Positions 43,158 through 51,632 of a DNA stretch of 64,000 bases are shown in pieces (positions within the stretch are counted from its first letter, which is position 1; each line of letters starts with the position of its first letter). The notes below the pieces were generated by a model that was not told the DNA's origin, did no database searches, and saw only the letters and a list, made by a program, of their open reading frames with translations. The stretch covers positions 62,001 to 126,000 of the forward strand of contig NZ_CBDDGH010000005.1 in assembly GCF_965227725.1 (NCBI RefSeq), read 5' to 3'. Both the position numbers and the translations under genes were made by a program. This stretch comes from Shimia sp965227725 (lineage in GTDB: Bacteria > Pseudomonadota > Alphaproteobacteria > Rhodobacterales > Rhodobacteraceae).

Positions 43158-44563
43158 CAGGCGTCTCCCGGACCGGACAGGGCAAACTCGCCGATGGAGC
43201 CTTCCACATGAGGGTCCTGACCGGTGAGCTGGGCAAAAAGCGCGGCGTTGCCAAGACCGAGGCCGCAGGGGGAGAGGCCCATGGCGGTGGCGGCGAGGTA
43301 GAAGGCCATATAGGCCGCGCCGGTGGTTTTGAGCTGTGTGGCGTAGGCCATGCCGGAATATTTCCACTGCATGCGCTGAAAGCGGCTGCCAAAGGTTAGT
43401 ACCGCATCTGGGGCAGAGGTCATGGCCATGGCGGTGAGTGCGTCATTGGCCAGCGCAGCACAAGAGGCGTCCCAGTCGCGCAATAATAGGAGCTCGTGGC
43501 TGGCCGCTGCATAAAAGTAGAAACCAGGGCGCAGGCCGGCGACGTTTTGTGCGGTGATGTAGATTTCAGACTCATAGGCGCCGCCACCGGAAGGATAGGG
43601 GCGGGAGGTGAAGCTGCCGAGGTCGGTTTCAAAATGTGAGCGGATGCGGGCGGTGCGGTAGAGAAAGATGCCGAGTTCCGCCAGCGTCAGAGCGCGGCGC
43701 ATGCGCGGGCGTCGCGAGCTGCGCAGCTCCATCGCTTGTGTCAGAGGCAGGTCGGTGGCCGAGAGCGTGGCCAGATCTGCTGCCATCAGCGGAACGCGGC
43801 CAAGGTTTTCCGGCTCCGGATGCAGGGCAGGCTGGGCGTAGATGTCGTCTTTGAACTGAAAGGTAGCGCCGATGGGATCATGGGTGAACCCCATGCGGGA
43901 GCGGGCGTGAAAGGCGAGGTCTTGCGGCTCCCACTGGCGCAGAGTGTCGTTGTTATCCTCCGCCAGTTTGCCGTCCTCATCCACCGCGCCGATGATGCCC
44001 GCAAGAGACAGCATGGCGCAGATGGTGTCGCGCTGGCCGGTCGGGATGCGGCCCTGCGAGAGGCCTGCGGCGGTTGCGCCTTCGGTGAAGAGGGCGAGGA
44101 GTTTGGAGCCGGTGACTGTGTCTGTGCGCAGGCTGGCGCGATAGCCTGAGAGCGGACGCTCCAGGATCAGGGTGTCGCCCTCCCGCCGGATGTTGGTGAA
44201 ACGCGAGAGCCGGTAGGGGGCTTCCGGATCCGGTTCCGGCTGCAGCGGGGGAAGCACATATTGTTGGATCGGCCAGATGGTGATGACGGCCTCGTCGCGC
44301 TCCTCTGAGCCGTAGCGCAGACATCCCATCGCGCCGAGGGTAAGGAGTGTGCTTTGCAGCACGTCCTCAGCCATAGATTGGCCCGCGTCGCGCGCCTCAA
44401 TGCTGGCCTTGGCGATGGCTGCTGTTGGCGTGCCGTCCGGATCTGACAGCAGCGCGCGCAGGGTCTCCACAAAGTCGGGGGCATTCACCAAGTGCGGCGT
44501 GAGCGCGGTGTCCAGCAGCGTTGCGGTGTCTTGATCCTGAGGGGGATCTATCCAGAGGTGCAT
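43157..44563 (-). CDS. SagB-type FMN-dependent azoline dehydrogenase (TOMM synthetase)
   Basis: A 468-residue protein. Residues about 270-468 are the nitroreductase-like SagB/McbC domain: MELRSSRRPRMRRALTLAEL, RPYPSGGGAYESEIYI (about 321-336), FYFYAAASHELLLL, then FQRMQWKYSGMAYATQ. The Lys401-Tyr402 pair matches the Lys-Tyr motif known to be needed in McbC-type enzymes. GLSPCGLGLGNAALF is the C-terminal FMN region. These enzymes oxidise thiazolines and oxazolines to thiazoles and oxazoles. The N-terminal 250 residues are a family extension of unclear role. The start is 14 bp after the YcaO stop, with AAGGAAA as ribosome site. Confidence 0.88.
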   Translation of the reverse strand: MHLWIDPPQDQDTATLLDTALTPHLVNAPDFVETLRALLSDPDGTPTAAIAKASIEARDAGQSMAEDVLQSTLLTLGAMGCLRYGSEERDEAVITIWPIQQYVLPPLQPEPDPEAPYRLSRFTNIRREGDTLILERPLSGYRASLRTDTVTGSKLLALFTEGATAAGLSQGRIPTGQRDTICAMLSLAGIIGAVDEDGKLAEDNNDTLRQWEPQDLAFHARSRMGFTHDPIGATFQFKDDIYAQPALHPEPENLGRVPLMAADLATLSATDLPLTQAMELRSSRRPRMRRALTLAELGIFLYRTARIRSHFETDLGSFTSRPYPSGGGAYESEIYITAQNVAGLRPGFYFYAAASHELLLLRDWDASCAALANDALTAMAMTSAPDAVLTFGSRFQRMQWKYSGMAYATQLKTTGAAYMAFYLAATAMGLSPCGLGLGNAALFAQLTGQDPHVEGSIGEFALSGPGDA

Positions 44564-44577
44564 GGCGGTTTCCTTTC

Positions 44578-46824
44578 TCAGAGGAACATCGCGATGGGGT
44601 TGAGCTGTTCTTCGGTCAAAGCGCGCTCCATCCGGCCCATTTTGACCGGCACGTCATAAAGACGACCGGGGGCGTAGCGCGCCCAGAAATGGCGCAGGCC
44701 GGGGGCGAAGACACGCACCACCGGGAGGCCAATATCGGCGCGGGTTTGGTTGATCACCAAGACCTCATGGCCCGCCTGTTCGACACGAGAGATGGCGTCG
44801 CGCAGCGTGTCGGTGATGCGGGGTGCGGAGATCTGTGGATAGTCCTCGAGCTTGCGCGCTGTGACGGTCGGCACGAGGTAGGGCTGGTTTTCATAGGTGG
44901 CGGTTTGCCACCAGTTCAGGCTGTCGGGATCGTCAAAGGCATAATGGGTGCGCCCGTCCACGCCGACGCTGAGCACGGCGGGCATGAACTGGTTCATTTC
45001 GGTGAGCGCCCGCAGGATGCCCACGCGGGCGTCCAGATGTGCACCAAAGCCCATGACGATGTCCTCTGTCGGCCCGCCGACGCGGCGGTTGATGGCGACA
45101 AAAGACGGGATGCCAAGATCCGTGGTGATGTCGAGCACGTGGAACTCGCGCTTGTGCTGGGCATAAAAGGCGCGGTTCTCGGCCACAAACGCATCATCGA
45201 GACCGGTAAGATCAACCTCGGCCATGGGCAGGCGGTTGTACCACCAGATGGCCACGGAATCCCGCTCAACAAGCTCCATCAGCCCTTGCAGAAAGGCATC
45301 CTCATAGCTGGATCCCGCCGCTGCACCGTTGCTGTCCGCCCAAGAGGTGAAACGGTTGTTGGGCGCAGGGTAGGAGTAAAACAACATCGAGGTGGGCAGG
45401 TATTTCATGCGCTCCTCGGTGACGGACCAGACCGGGGTCCAGTCGACCACCTCATCTGCGGTTTGCTTTTCCGGGACGATCTGGAACTGGCTGCCGCGGG
45501 CGTTCCATTCCTCGCGATCCTGATATTGCTTGTCGGAATAAAGCATCAGATCATTGGGGTGCAGCGCGCTGTCGCCAAGCATTTCAAGGGAGGCAGGCAC
45601 GCGCAGTTCCTCGCCGCGATACTTGCCGGAGTAGCGCTCCAGCGCCTCACAGAGCGCGGAGGTGCGGGCCTGCTGATCGGTGCGCCCTTTGCCGGAGGAC
45701 ACCGAGCGCAGGTTCTGTTTGAGGCCCCAGAGACCATTGGGTTTGACCGCCAGATTGTTGCCCGCAGAATAGGTGCGCAACGGGGTGACGCCATTGTAGG
45801 GCGAGGGGGTGAGCTCTTTAATGACGCCGGTGAGCGGGCTGATGTGGATGGCGTATCTCTCGAACGTTTGCGCGGCACTGGCGGCGCGTTCGCCATTCTC
45901 GACCCCGTCGGCGGCGTCGCGGTCCTCAAACTGTTGCGGGGCGCCGCCCACCATCCCGAGGCTGGGGGTGCCGCAGCAGGCACATTGCGGCCGTTTGAGC
46001 AGACGGTGCGGTTTGCGTTCCAGCGTGAGCGGCATGAGCTGGTTGAGCACGCCTGCAACTTCGGGGTTCTGGCCGGACACGATGTAGCGCATCAGCTGGG
46101 TCGTGGCCGAAGCAAGCGCCTGCGCATAAAAGGCATCTGACTGCACCACAGGGCGCGGAGGCGCGCCTTTGATGGCCATGCGGCCCGCGAGCATCACCTC
46201 GACATCGCGGTTTTCCAGAAGACGGCTTTCCAGACATTCCCAACATCCTGTTGCACCGGGGATGAAGAGCGGCCCGACCAGCGGCGTCAATCCCCAGGGG
46301 CGCACCAGAAGCCAGGGCTGGCCACTGGCCTGAAGCCGCGCGTTGAGCGGGCGCAGGGTTTCGTCGAGGTAGTCTTCGACCACAACAAGCGTGATGCGTC
46401 CGGCCTCCTGATCCACGTAAAGGCCCGCGGATTGCGCCCAGGCGATGGCATTGGCCTGCTCGCTGGCATTGGGGGCCGCAACCGTGACTGGGAATTGCGC
46501 GAGCTGTGCGCGTGCGGCCTGACTGTTCATGCCAAGGGACGACCAGAAAAGCGCCTCCTCGGGGCTGGCCTCAGGGTCGGCTTCGCGCAGATGGCCGGCC
46601 TGCGTGAGATAATCCAGCGCGGCGTAGACTTCCTCAGGAGTGGCGATGGAGGCGAGCAAGGCGGCAATGTCCTCGCGGCTGTTCTGCCCGTTCAGAAGCG
46701 GAAGGAGATGGGAGAGGATATGCCCCTCAAGCGCAAAACTGTCGGAATCTGAGAGCAGCACATGGCCTTCGCCATAGACGGTATAGGCTTGATAATTTTC
46801 CTTCAGAATTGGGCGGATGAGCAT
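44578..46824 (-). CDS. Fused E1-like/YcaO cyclodehydratase (TOMM C+D protein)
   Basis: A 748-residue fusion. Residues about 1-85 look like a winged-helix RiPP recognition element (YTVYGEGHVLLSDSDSFALE, EEVYAALDYLTQAGHL). Residues about 95-290 are the ThiF/E1-like scaffold with a four-Cys zinc site (CWEC 194-197, CACC 281-284). Residues about 320-748 are YcaO, which uses ATP to cyclise Cys, Ser and Thr; motifs include SALCEALERYSG (389-400) and AAAGSSYEDAFLQGLMELVERD (501-522). The C-terminus NPIAMFL keeps only part of the proline-rich tail common in TOMM YcaO proteins. The start MLIRPILKEN at 46824 is preferred over 46878 because GAGG lies just upstream. It lies between the precursor and SagB genes. 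Confidence 0.92.
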   Translation of the reverse strand: MLIRPILKENYQAYTVYGEGHVLLSDSDSFALEGHILSHLLPLLNGQNSREDIAALLASIATPEEVYAALDYLTQAGHLREADPEASPEEALFWSSLGMNSQAARAQLAQFPVTVAAPNASEQANAIAWAQSAGLYVDQEAGRITLVVVEDYLDETLRPLNARLQASGQPWLLVRPWGLTPLVGPLFIPGATGCWECLESRLLENRDVEVMLAGRMAIKGAPPRPVVQSDAFYAQALASATTQLMRYIVSGQNPEVAGVLNQLMPLTLERKPHRLLKRPQCACCGTPSLGMVGGAPQQFEDRDAADGVENGERAASAAQTFERYAIHISPLTGVIKELTPSPYNGVTPLRTYSAGNNLAVKPNGLWGLKQNLRSVSSGKGRTDQQARTSALCEALERYSGKYRGEELRVPASLEMLGDSALHPNDLMLYSDKQYQDREEWNARGSQFQIVPEKQTADEVVDWTPVWSVTEERMKYLPTSMLFYSYPAPNNRFTSWADSNGAAAGSSYEDAFLQGLMELVERDSVAIWWYNRLPMAEVDLTGLDDAFVAENRAFYAQHKREFHVLDITTDLGIPSFVAINRRVGGPTEDIVMGFGAHLDARVGILRALTEMNQFMPAVLSVGVDGRTHYAFDDPDSLNWWQTATYENQPYLVPTVTARKLEDYPQISAPRITDTLRDAISRVEQAGHEVLVINQTRADIGLPVVRVFAPGLRHFWARYAPGRLYDVPVKMGRMERALTEEQLNPIAMFL

Positions 46825-46873
46825 GAGAGACCTCAGGGATTGTGGGCAAAGCGCTGAAATAAAATGAAAGCGT

Positions 46874-46906
46874 GGCATCGCCCGCGAAATGTGTGCGGGC
46901 GATGCC
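46874..46906 (-). terminator. Perfect 12-bp hairpin between TOMM precursor and synthetase genes (attenuator)
   Basis: GGCATCGCCCGC (46874-46885) and GCGGGCGATGCC (46895-46906) form an exact stem with a 9-nt loop. On the coding (minus) strand it comes 22 bp after the precursor stop and is followed by a T-rich stretch (CTTTCATTTTATTTC). It would end part of the transcripts so that more precursor than enzyme is made, a common layout in RiPP operons. Confidence 0.8.
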
Positions 46907-46927
46907 GAGGGCTAAACCGGGGCGGGC

Positions 46928-48868
46928 TTAGCCGTAGGGGTAGGTGGCTACGGTGGCGCCAAAGCCATAGCTGGCCGCGCCGCCCATCGGTTGCAGCTCC
47001 ATCGCCGAGCGCAGCGTGGAGACGGTTGCGCGGCTCATGGCGGCGGGGTTGAGCTCCATGGTGAGCGAGTCCCCCGCGCAGCCGTAGCAGGCGGCGCTGC
47101 CCACGGTGCCCGCGGTGCCGCCAAAGGAGCCAGCGCTGCCGATGGTGCCTGCGCTGCCCCAACAACCGCCCATCATCGGATCCTGCAGATCCCCCATATC
47201 CGCGACACAGCCGCAATAGGTGGCAAAGGACCCCATGGTGGCTCCGGACAGACGGGTTGAGCTGATGTCAGCCATATTGGCCTTGAAGGTCCCTTGAGCG
47301 GTGGCCGTGGTCATCGCTGTTGGCTGACATGGGCCAAAGGGGATCATATTGGCGCGCTCGGTCTGCAGATCGGCGACAATGCCTGCGGACCCATAGGTGC
47401 CTACGGTGCCTGCGCTGCCTGCTGTGCCGCCGACGGAGCCAAGGCATCCGACGGTGCCGAAGGTGCCATTGCAGCCGCCTGCCATGGGCTCTGCGGAAAG
47501 GGGCGCAGGTTGTGAGACCAGCGAGCCGATGGTTTTCAGCGACGCTGTAGTCTGTTGCGTGGCGACGGTTGGCTTGATTGACGCCTGTGTGAGGCGGGAG
47601 GCCACGGTTTGCAGCGTCGCTATGGTTGGTTTGACCGATGCGATGGTGGGCTGTGTCACCACACTGCCGGTGCAGGGATCCACGGGGGTGAGCTTGGCGC
47701 TATCCCCGGCACTGCCGTAGCAGGCTCCGGTGCCCACAGTGCCAGCGGTGCCGCCAAAGGTGCCTGCGCTGCCGATGGTGCCGGCGCTGCCCCAGCAGCC
47801 GCCCATCATCGGATCGCCATAGGTGCTGCCGGAGAGGCGGGTGGAGGAAATGGGGGGCGGCTGGCTCACCAGACTGGCCTGGGATTGCAGAGAGGCGATG
47901 GTGGGCTTGATCGTCGCGTCGGTTGGCTGCGTCGGGATGCACGGCTGGGTGGGCACGCAGGGCTTTGTCAGGATGCAAGGCGGCTGGCTTGGCAATGTGG
48001 GAATGCACGGTTGCGTGGGTTGCGTAGGGACACAGGGCTGTGTGGGCTGCGTTGGGACGCAGGGTTGCGTGGGTTGTGTTGGAATGCAGGGCTGTGTTGG
48101 TCGCGTGGCGACAGTGGGTTGCGTCGGAACACAGGGGCGGCTGACCAGCGAGCCAATGGTGGGTTTGATGCTTGCGATGGTTGGCTGGGTTTGAATTGTG
48201 GGCTGGGTCGGCTTTGTGAAGGCGGTGGCGGCGGGGCCTTCGGGATCGGGTATCCCGGCTGAGCCATAGGAGCCGACAGTGGCCGCGGAGCCCGCCGTGC
48301 CGCCAATGGACCCAAGTGAGCCAGCGGTTCCGAAGGAGCCTACGCAACCGCCCATATAGGTGGCCGTGGTGCCTGATTGATCGGTGTACATTTGGGGTCC
48401 TCCTTGAAAATCACTTTGGTCTGAACTGTCTTGGGATGCGTCGCCCTGATCCGGGCTTTCGGCGGTATCGACGGCGGTTTGTTGGCAATGGCTCGCTTGG
48501 TCGGCGGGGGCGGTGGCATAGGTGCCGTAGGAATAGCCGTAGGCCACCATGCCCTGCGCCGCCTGTTCCTGCGCTTTGAGATTGAGCGCACCGGTGACCA
48601 TGCGCTGGGCGTCCGGCAGGGCGGGGACAAGATCTTTGTCCATGTCGACGTCGGAGATGTCCTCAATGCCGATGTCTTTGAAGGCGGAGGCCAGATCTGC
48701 GAAGGCGCTTTGGGCGTAATTGGCGTCCTGTGAGGCGGTGGAAATGATTTGCGCCCAGGCGAGCTGTATATCGGGCGCAGGTCGGGATGTATCGGGGGGC
48801 GGGGTCTCTGCACCCTCGGCGGATTCAGCGGAGTCGCCTTTGGGTGATGAGTCTGGTTTCTTGGCCAT
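46928..48868 (-). CDS. Giant modular TOMM precursor-like protein
   Basis: A 646-residue protein unlike ordinary enzymes. Residues 1-110 are acidic/helical with no signal (IQLAWAQIISTASQDANYAQ, FADLASAFKDIGIEDISD), suiting a leader; a distant likeness to nitrile-hydratase-type leaders is possible. The rest has four Gly/Ser/Thr/Cys-rich modules, at about 172-205, 354-390, 462-495 and 564-601, each starting MxGGC.G and running GSAGTIGSAGTFGGTAG-like with Ser, Thr or Cys after Gly. Between them lie PTQPC repeats (about 246-315) and TIASxKPTIA repeats. There are 21 Cys in all. Gly-[Ser/Thr/Cys] strings are the classic substrate for YcaO enzymes. ATG 48868 has GGAG 7 bp upstream. Precursors are usually under about 120 residues, so it could instead be a large modified structural protein. 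Confidence 0.82.
   Translation of the reverse strand: MAKKPDSSPKGDSAESAEGAETPPPDTSRPAPDIQLAWAQIISTASQDANYAQSAFADLASAFKDIGIEDISDVDMDKDLVPALPDAQRMVTGALNLKAQEQAAQGMVAYGYSYGTYATAPADQASHCQQTAVDTAESPDQGDASQDSSDQSDFQGGPQMYTDQSGTTATYMGGCVGSFGTAGSLGSIGGTAGSAATVGSYGSAGIPDPEGPAATAFTKPTQPTIQTQPTIASIKPTIGSLVSRPCVPTQPTVATRPTQPCIPTQPTQPCVPTQPTQPCVPTQPTQPCIPTLPSQPPCILTKPCVPTQPCIPTQPTDATIKPTIASLQSQASLVSQPPPISSTRLSGSTYGDPMMGGCWGSAGTIGSAGTFGGTAGTVGTGACYGSAGDSAKLTPVDPCTGSVVTQPTIASVKPTIATLQTVASRLTQASIKPTVATQQTTASLKTIGSLVSQPAPLSAEPMAGGCNGTFGTVGCLGSVGGTAGSAGTVGTYGSAGIVADLQTERANMIPFGPCQPTAMTTATAQGTFKANMADISSTRLSGATMGSFATYCGCVADMGDLQDPMMGGCWGSAGTIGSAGSFGGTAGTVGSAACYGCAGDSLTMELNPAAMSRATVSTLRSAMELQPMGGAASYGFGATVATYPYG
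47935..48130 (-). repeat. Minisatellite-like repeat encoding PTQPC units in the TOMM precursor
   Basis: A string of imperfect 15- and 30-bp repeats reading TQPCIP, TQPCVP and PTQP on the coding strand covers about 200 bp. The repeats provide seven or more Cys, each preceded by Pro, in contrast to the Gly-preceded Cys of the other modules. Confidence 0.75.
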
Positions 48869-49240
48869 CTCAACTCCATCAATTTGAAATTTGAAATTTT
48901 CGGCGCCCGTATTGGTGAAATTGAATAGGTATTCAGGCGCGATATTTTTGGAATGCTATTTTTTATATCACTTTATGGTGATGTGCATAAGTCAGATATC
49001 CACGACTTTGCGTGGATTTGAGGTCTGCTAATTTTAACTAATACACGTAAATGGATATTCGTGATCTGGATTATGATGTTGATTTTGTATATTTATTTTA
49101 GGTTTGAATTGTCGAATTTGGCGTGGGTTTTTTTGTCTAAACACTTTTAAATAAAGTCCGCATCGGCATTAATTTGCATTGTGCAGGTTTATTTGGGCGA
49201 TAATTCGCGCAGTATTGGGTGTTTTGGCGTGCTTCATAAG
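48869..49240. other. AT-rich promoter region of the TOMM operon
   Basis: About 370 bp of clearly AT-richer DNA than the surroundings, without a gene. It lies upstream of the precursor gene read to the left. It contains ATCAC-N6-GTGAT at about 48968-48983 and a repeated AAATTTCAAATTTCAAA in the leader just before the ribosome site. Confidence 0.55.
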
Positions 49241-49273
49241 AAAAGAGCCCCGCCTTTTTGCGGAGCTCTTTGT
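49241..49273 (-). terminator. Terminator of the ankyrin-repeat gene
   Basis: AAGAGCCCCGC and GCGGAGCTCTT arms (one mismatch) flank CTTTTT; on the minus strand the stem is followed by TTTTCTTATG. It lies 17 bp after the ankyrin gene stop and separates that gene from the TOMM operon. Confidence 0.82.
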
Positions 49274-49289
49274 TTTGAATGTGAGTTTC

Positions 49290-51632
49290 TTATTTTGGGG
49301 CGTTTTTGCCGCGCTTCTTTCTCAGTTGCGCGATTTTTTTGCGTTCCCATTCTGCGCCGTGGCTTTCCACATGTTCCTGCGCAATTTGCAGAGCGCCCAG
49401 CCCTTTGCGGTTGCGGAAGAAGAAATCGATGCCCAATTCGGCAAGCTCTTCCATATGGCGGATCAGGGCGGCTGGTTTGATCTCCTGATCTTCGGCGATC
49501 AGATGGGCGACGGTTTCGCCGAGGCCTGTGCGCCAGTTGATGTCGCAGCCTTTTTCCAGCAGCACCTGAATGAGCGCCATGCGGCGGGATTTGCCCATGG
49601 AGGCCACATGCAGCGCATTGTGGTTGTCCGCGTTGCGGGCGTCTTTGTTGGCACCAAGATCGCAGAGCTCGGCCAAGGCCTCTTTTTTCTCTGCTTTGGC
49701 TGCGAGGTGCAGGGGCGTGTTGTTGTTTGGATCGGTCACATTCACACGCGCGCCGAGTTTCACAAGGGCACGGATGTTGGAGGCGTGGCCTGAGGCGGCG
49801 GCATAGTGCAGCGGGGTGAGGCCGTTGCTGTCGATCTCGTTGACCTCAGCGCCCATGCCCACGAGCGCCTTGATGGCTTTGGTGCCTTCAGAGCGGCTTG
49901 AGCCGGCGGCCAGATGCAGCGGGGTGACGCCCTCGCGGTCTTTGGCCACAGGGCTGAGGCCCATGTCGTAAAGCGCGTTGATGCCCGGCATGTTCTTGGC
50001 GTCGGCAGCAGAGTGCATGGCGGTGCGCCCGCGATCATCCTCGGCCTCGATTTCCGCGCCCAGCAAGCTGAGAATATCCAGCTTTTTCTTGGCCAGCGGA
50101 GAGCGGGCGGCGTAGTGGAATGCGCCTTCGCCGATTTCGGAGGTGGCGTTGACGTCCACGCCTTCCTCGATCACCTTCTCAAAGATCTCAAGGTCGGAGC
50201 AGCGCGCGGAGGAGTGAATCAGGCCTTCGCCAAACCGGTTCAGGGTTTTGGTGTTTGCGCCAAGCTGGGAGAGGGTGGCAAAGGATTTGCGGCCCAGAGC
50301 CTCCATGGTGGAGTTGATCGGGGTTTCGCCCTGTTTGTTCTCCATCTCGAGATCAGCGCCGAACTCATGCAGCTTTTTGATCACCTCGATATGGCCGAAT
50401 TTGGCCGCGAAGTGCAGCGGGGTTTCTTCGAACTCGTTCTTGCAGTTCACGTTGACGCCGCTTTCCAGCAGGGTCTGCAGAATTTCCATGCGCCCCCAGC
50501 GTGCCGCGTCGTGCAGCAGGCTGGTGCCGTAGCTGCGGTGTTTGGAGAGATCCGCGCCCAGTTTTTCAAGCGCGCGGAAGGAGGCGGGGTTTTCGGCGTT
50601 GATGGTGAGGAAGATCGGGGTTTCCTGACGGCCGTTGGTGGCTTCAAGATCCGCGCCGAGGCTTTGCAGTTTGCGCATGGCGACAAGCTGGCTTGCCGCG
50701 GAAGCTGCGTGCAGTGCGGTGTTGCCTTTGTTGTCGCGGTCCTCAAGGCCGATGCCGAGGCCCACAAGGCGGTCAAACAGGCGCACATCGCCAAGAGCCG
50801 CAGCCTTGTGCAGAATGGTGCCGCCATCAAAGCGGCGGGCATCCGGTTTGGCGCCCATTTTGATCAGCGCATCAAAGATCTGTCCGCCGTCACGCGACGA
50901 GACATAAAAGAGCGGGGTTTCACCGCGGTTGTCGGTCACTTCGAGATCGGCACCGGCGGCGATGAGGGCCTCAACCGTGTGCAGCTGGCCGGAAGTGACG
51001 GCCATATGCATTGGTGTCATGCCGCTGTCGCCGGGGGAGGCGAGGTCCAGCCCGAAGGCCGCGAGCTTGGTGATCGCGGCCACGTTGCCTGCGCGGGCGG
51101 CCACATGCATGGGCGTCAGTTTCTGCGGGCTTGGCAGGATGAAGTTGAACCCAAAGCCGACGAGACGATCAAGTTTGGCCTCGGGGGCATCAGAGCGCAC
51201 CGCGCCTTCGAGCGCCTGGAAGAAGATCATGTGGCTGCGGTCATCAAAGGCCAGCGCGGCTTTGATCACATGGGTCATGGTGGCGAGGCTGCCGTAGCGG
51301 GCAGCCCAGGTGACGGCGGAAGCCTCAGCGGTCAGTGCGAGGTCGATGCGCGCGCCGCTGTCGAGCAGGAAGGCAAACACATCAGGGCGCTGCAGGCTGG
51401 ACGCAAAGAGCAGAGGGCTTGTGCCGTAGGCACCCTGAAAGTTCACACCGCTGCCGACACGGGCATTTTCGCGCACGGTGGCAAAGTCGTCGGTGGCTAT
51501 GGAGATCATCAGTTCCGAGATGTCGCCATCGCGCAGAAGATCGGCAACCGGGCCGCTGGGGTCATCTGCCGGAATCGTCTTAATAAGGGCAAAGATGTCT
51601 TCGGCTGTTTCAGCCTTCACGCGTTGATCCAA
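49290..51632 (-). CDS. Large ankyrin-repeat protein
   Basis: A 780-residue protein built almost wholly of about 18-20 ankyrin repeats from residue 60 to 755 (repeated TPLHxAAxxGHxxxIxxLxxxGAD, for example ETPLHFAAKFGHIEVIKKLHEFGADLE cut into shorter motifs). There is no signal peptide or membrane segment, so it is probably cytoplasmic and used for protein binding. The C-terminus is basic (RKKIAQLRKKRGKNAPK). The start is TTG 51632, chosen because GGGAG lies 7 bp upstream; GTG 51620 is an alternative without a site. It is on the same strand and just upstream of the TOMM operon but has its own terminator. A link to the TOMM product (for example immunity or assembly) is only suggested by location. 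Confidence 0.82.
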   Translation of the reverse strand: MDQRVKAETAEDIFALIKTIPADDPSGPVADLLRDGDISELMISIATDDFATVRENARVGSGVNFQGAYGTSPLLFASSLQRPDVFAFLLDSGARIDLALTAEASAVTWAARYGSLATMTHVIKAALAFDDRSHMIFFQALEGAVRSDAPEAKLDRLVGFGFNFILPSPQKLTPMHVAARAGNVAAITKLAAFGLDLASPGDSGMTPMHMAVTSGQLHTVEALIAAGADLEVTDNRGETPLFYVSSRDGGQIFDALIKMGAKPDARRFDGGTILHKAAALGDVRLFDRLVGLGIGLEDRDNKGNTALHAASAASQLVAMRKLQSLGADLEATNGRQETPIFLTINAENPASFRALEKLGADLSKHRSYGTSLLHDAARWGRMEILQTLLESGVNVNCKNEFEETPLHFAAKFGHIEVIKKLHEFGADLEMENKQGETPINSTMEALGRKSFATLSQLGANTKTLNRFGEGLIHSSARCSDLEIFEKVIEEGVDVNATSEIGEGAFHYAARSPLAKKKLDILSLLGAEIEAEDDRGRTAMHSAADAKNMPGINALYDMGLSPVAKDREGVTPLHLAAGSSRSEGTKAIKALVGMGAEVNEIDSNGLTPLHYAAASGHASNIRALVKLGARVNVTDPNNNTPLHLAAKAEKKEALAELCDLGANKDARNADNHNALHVASMGKSRRMALIQVLLEKGCDINWRTGLGETVAHLIAEDQEIKPAALIRHMEELAELGIDFFFRNRKGLGALQIAQEHVESHGAEWERKKIAQLRKKRGKNAPK

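Noticed and set aside
44521..46140. A 539-codon frame antisense to the YcaO gene
   Set aside because: Low-complexity His/Gly/Arg composition and no ribosome site; the sense gene has all domain motifs.
46928..48868. Precursor-like gene as an ordinary collagen- or silk-like structural protein
   Set aside because: Not fully excluded, but the operon with YcaO and SagB-type enzymes, the hairpin after the gene and the Gly-Ser/Thr/Cys pattern favour a modified substrate.
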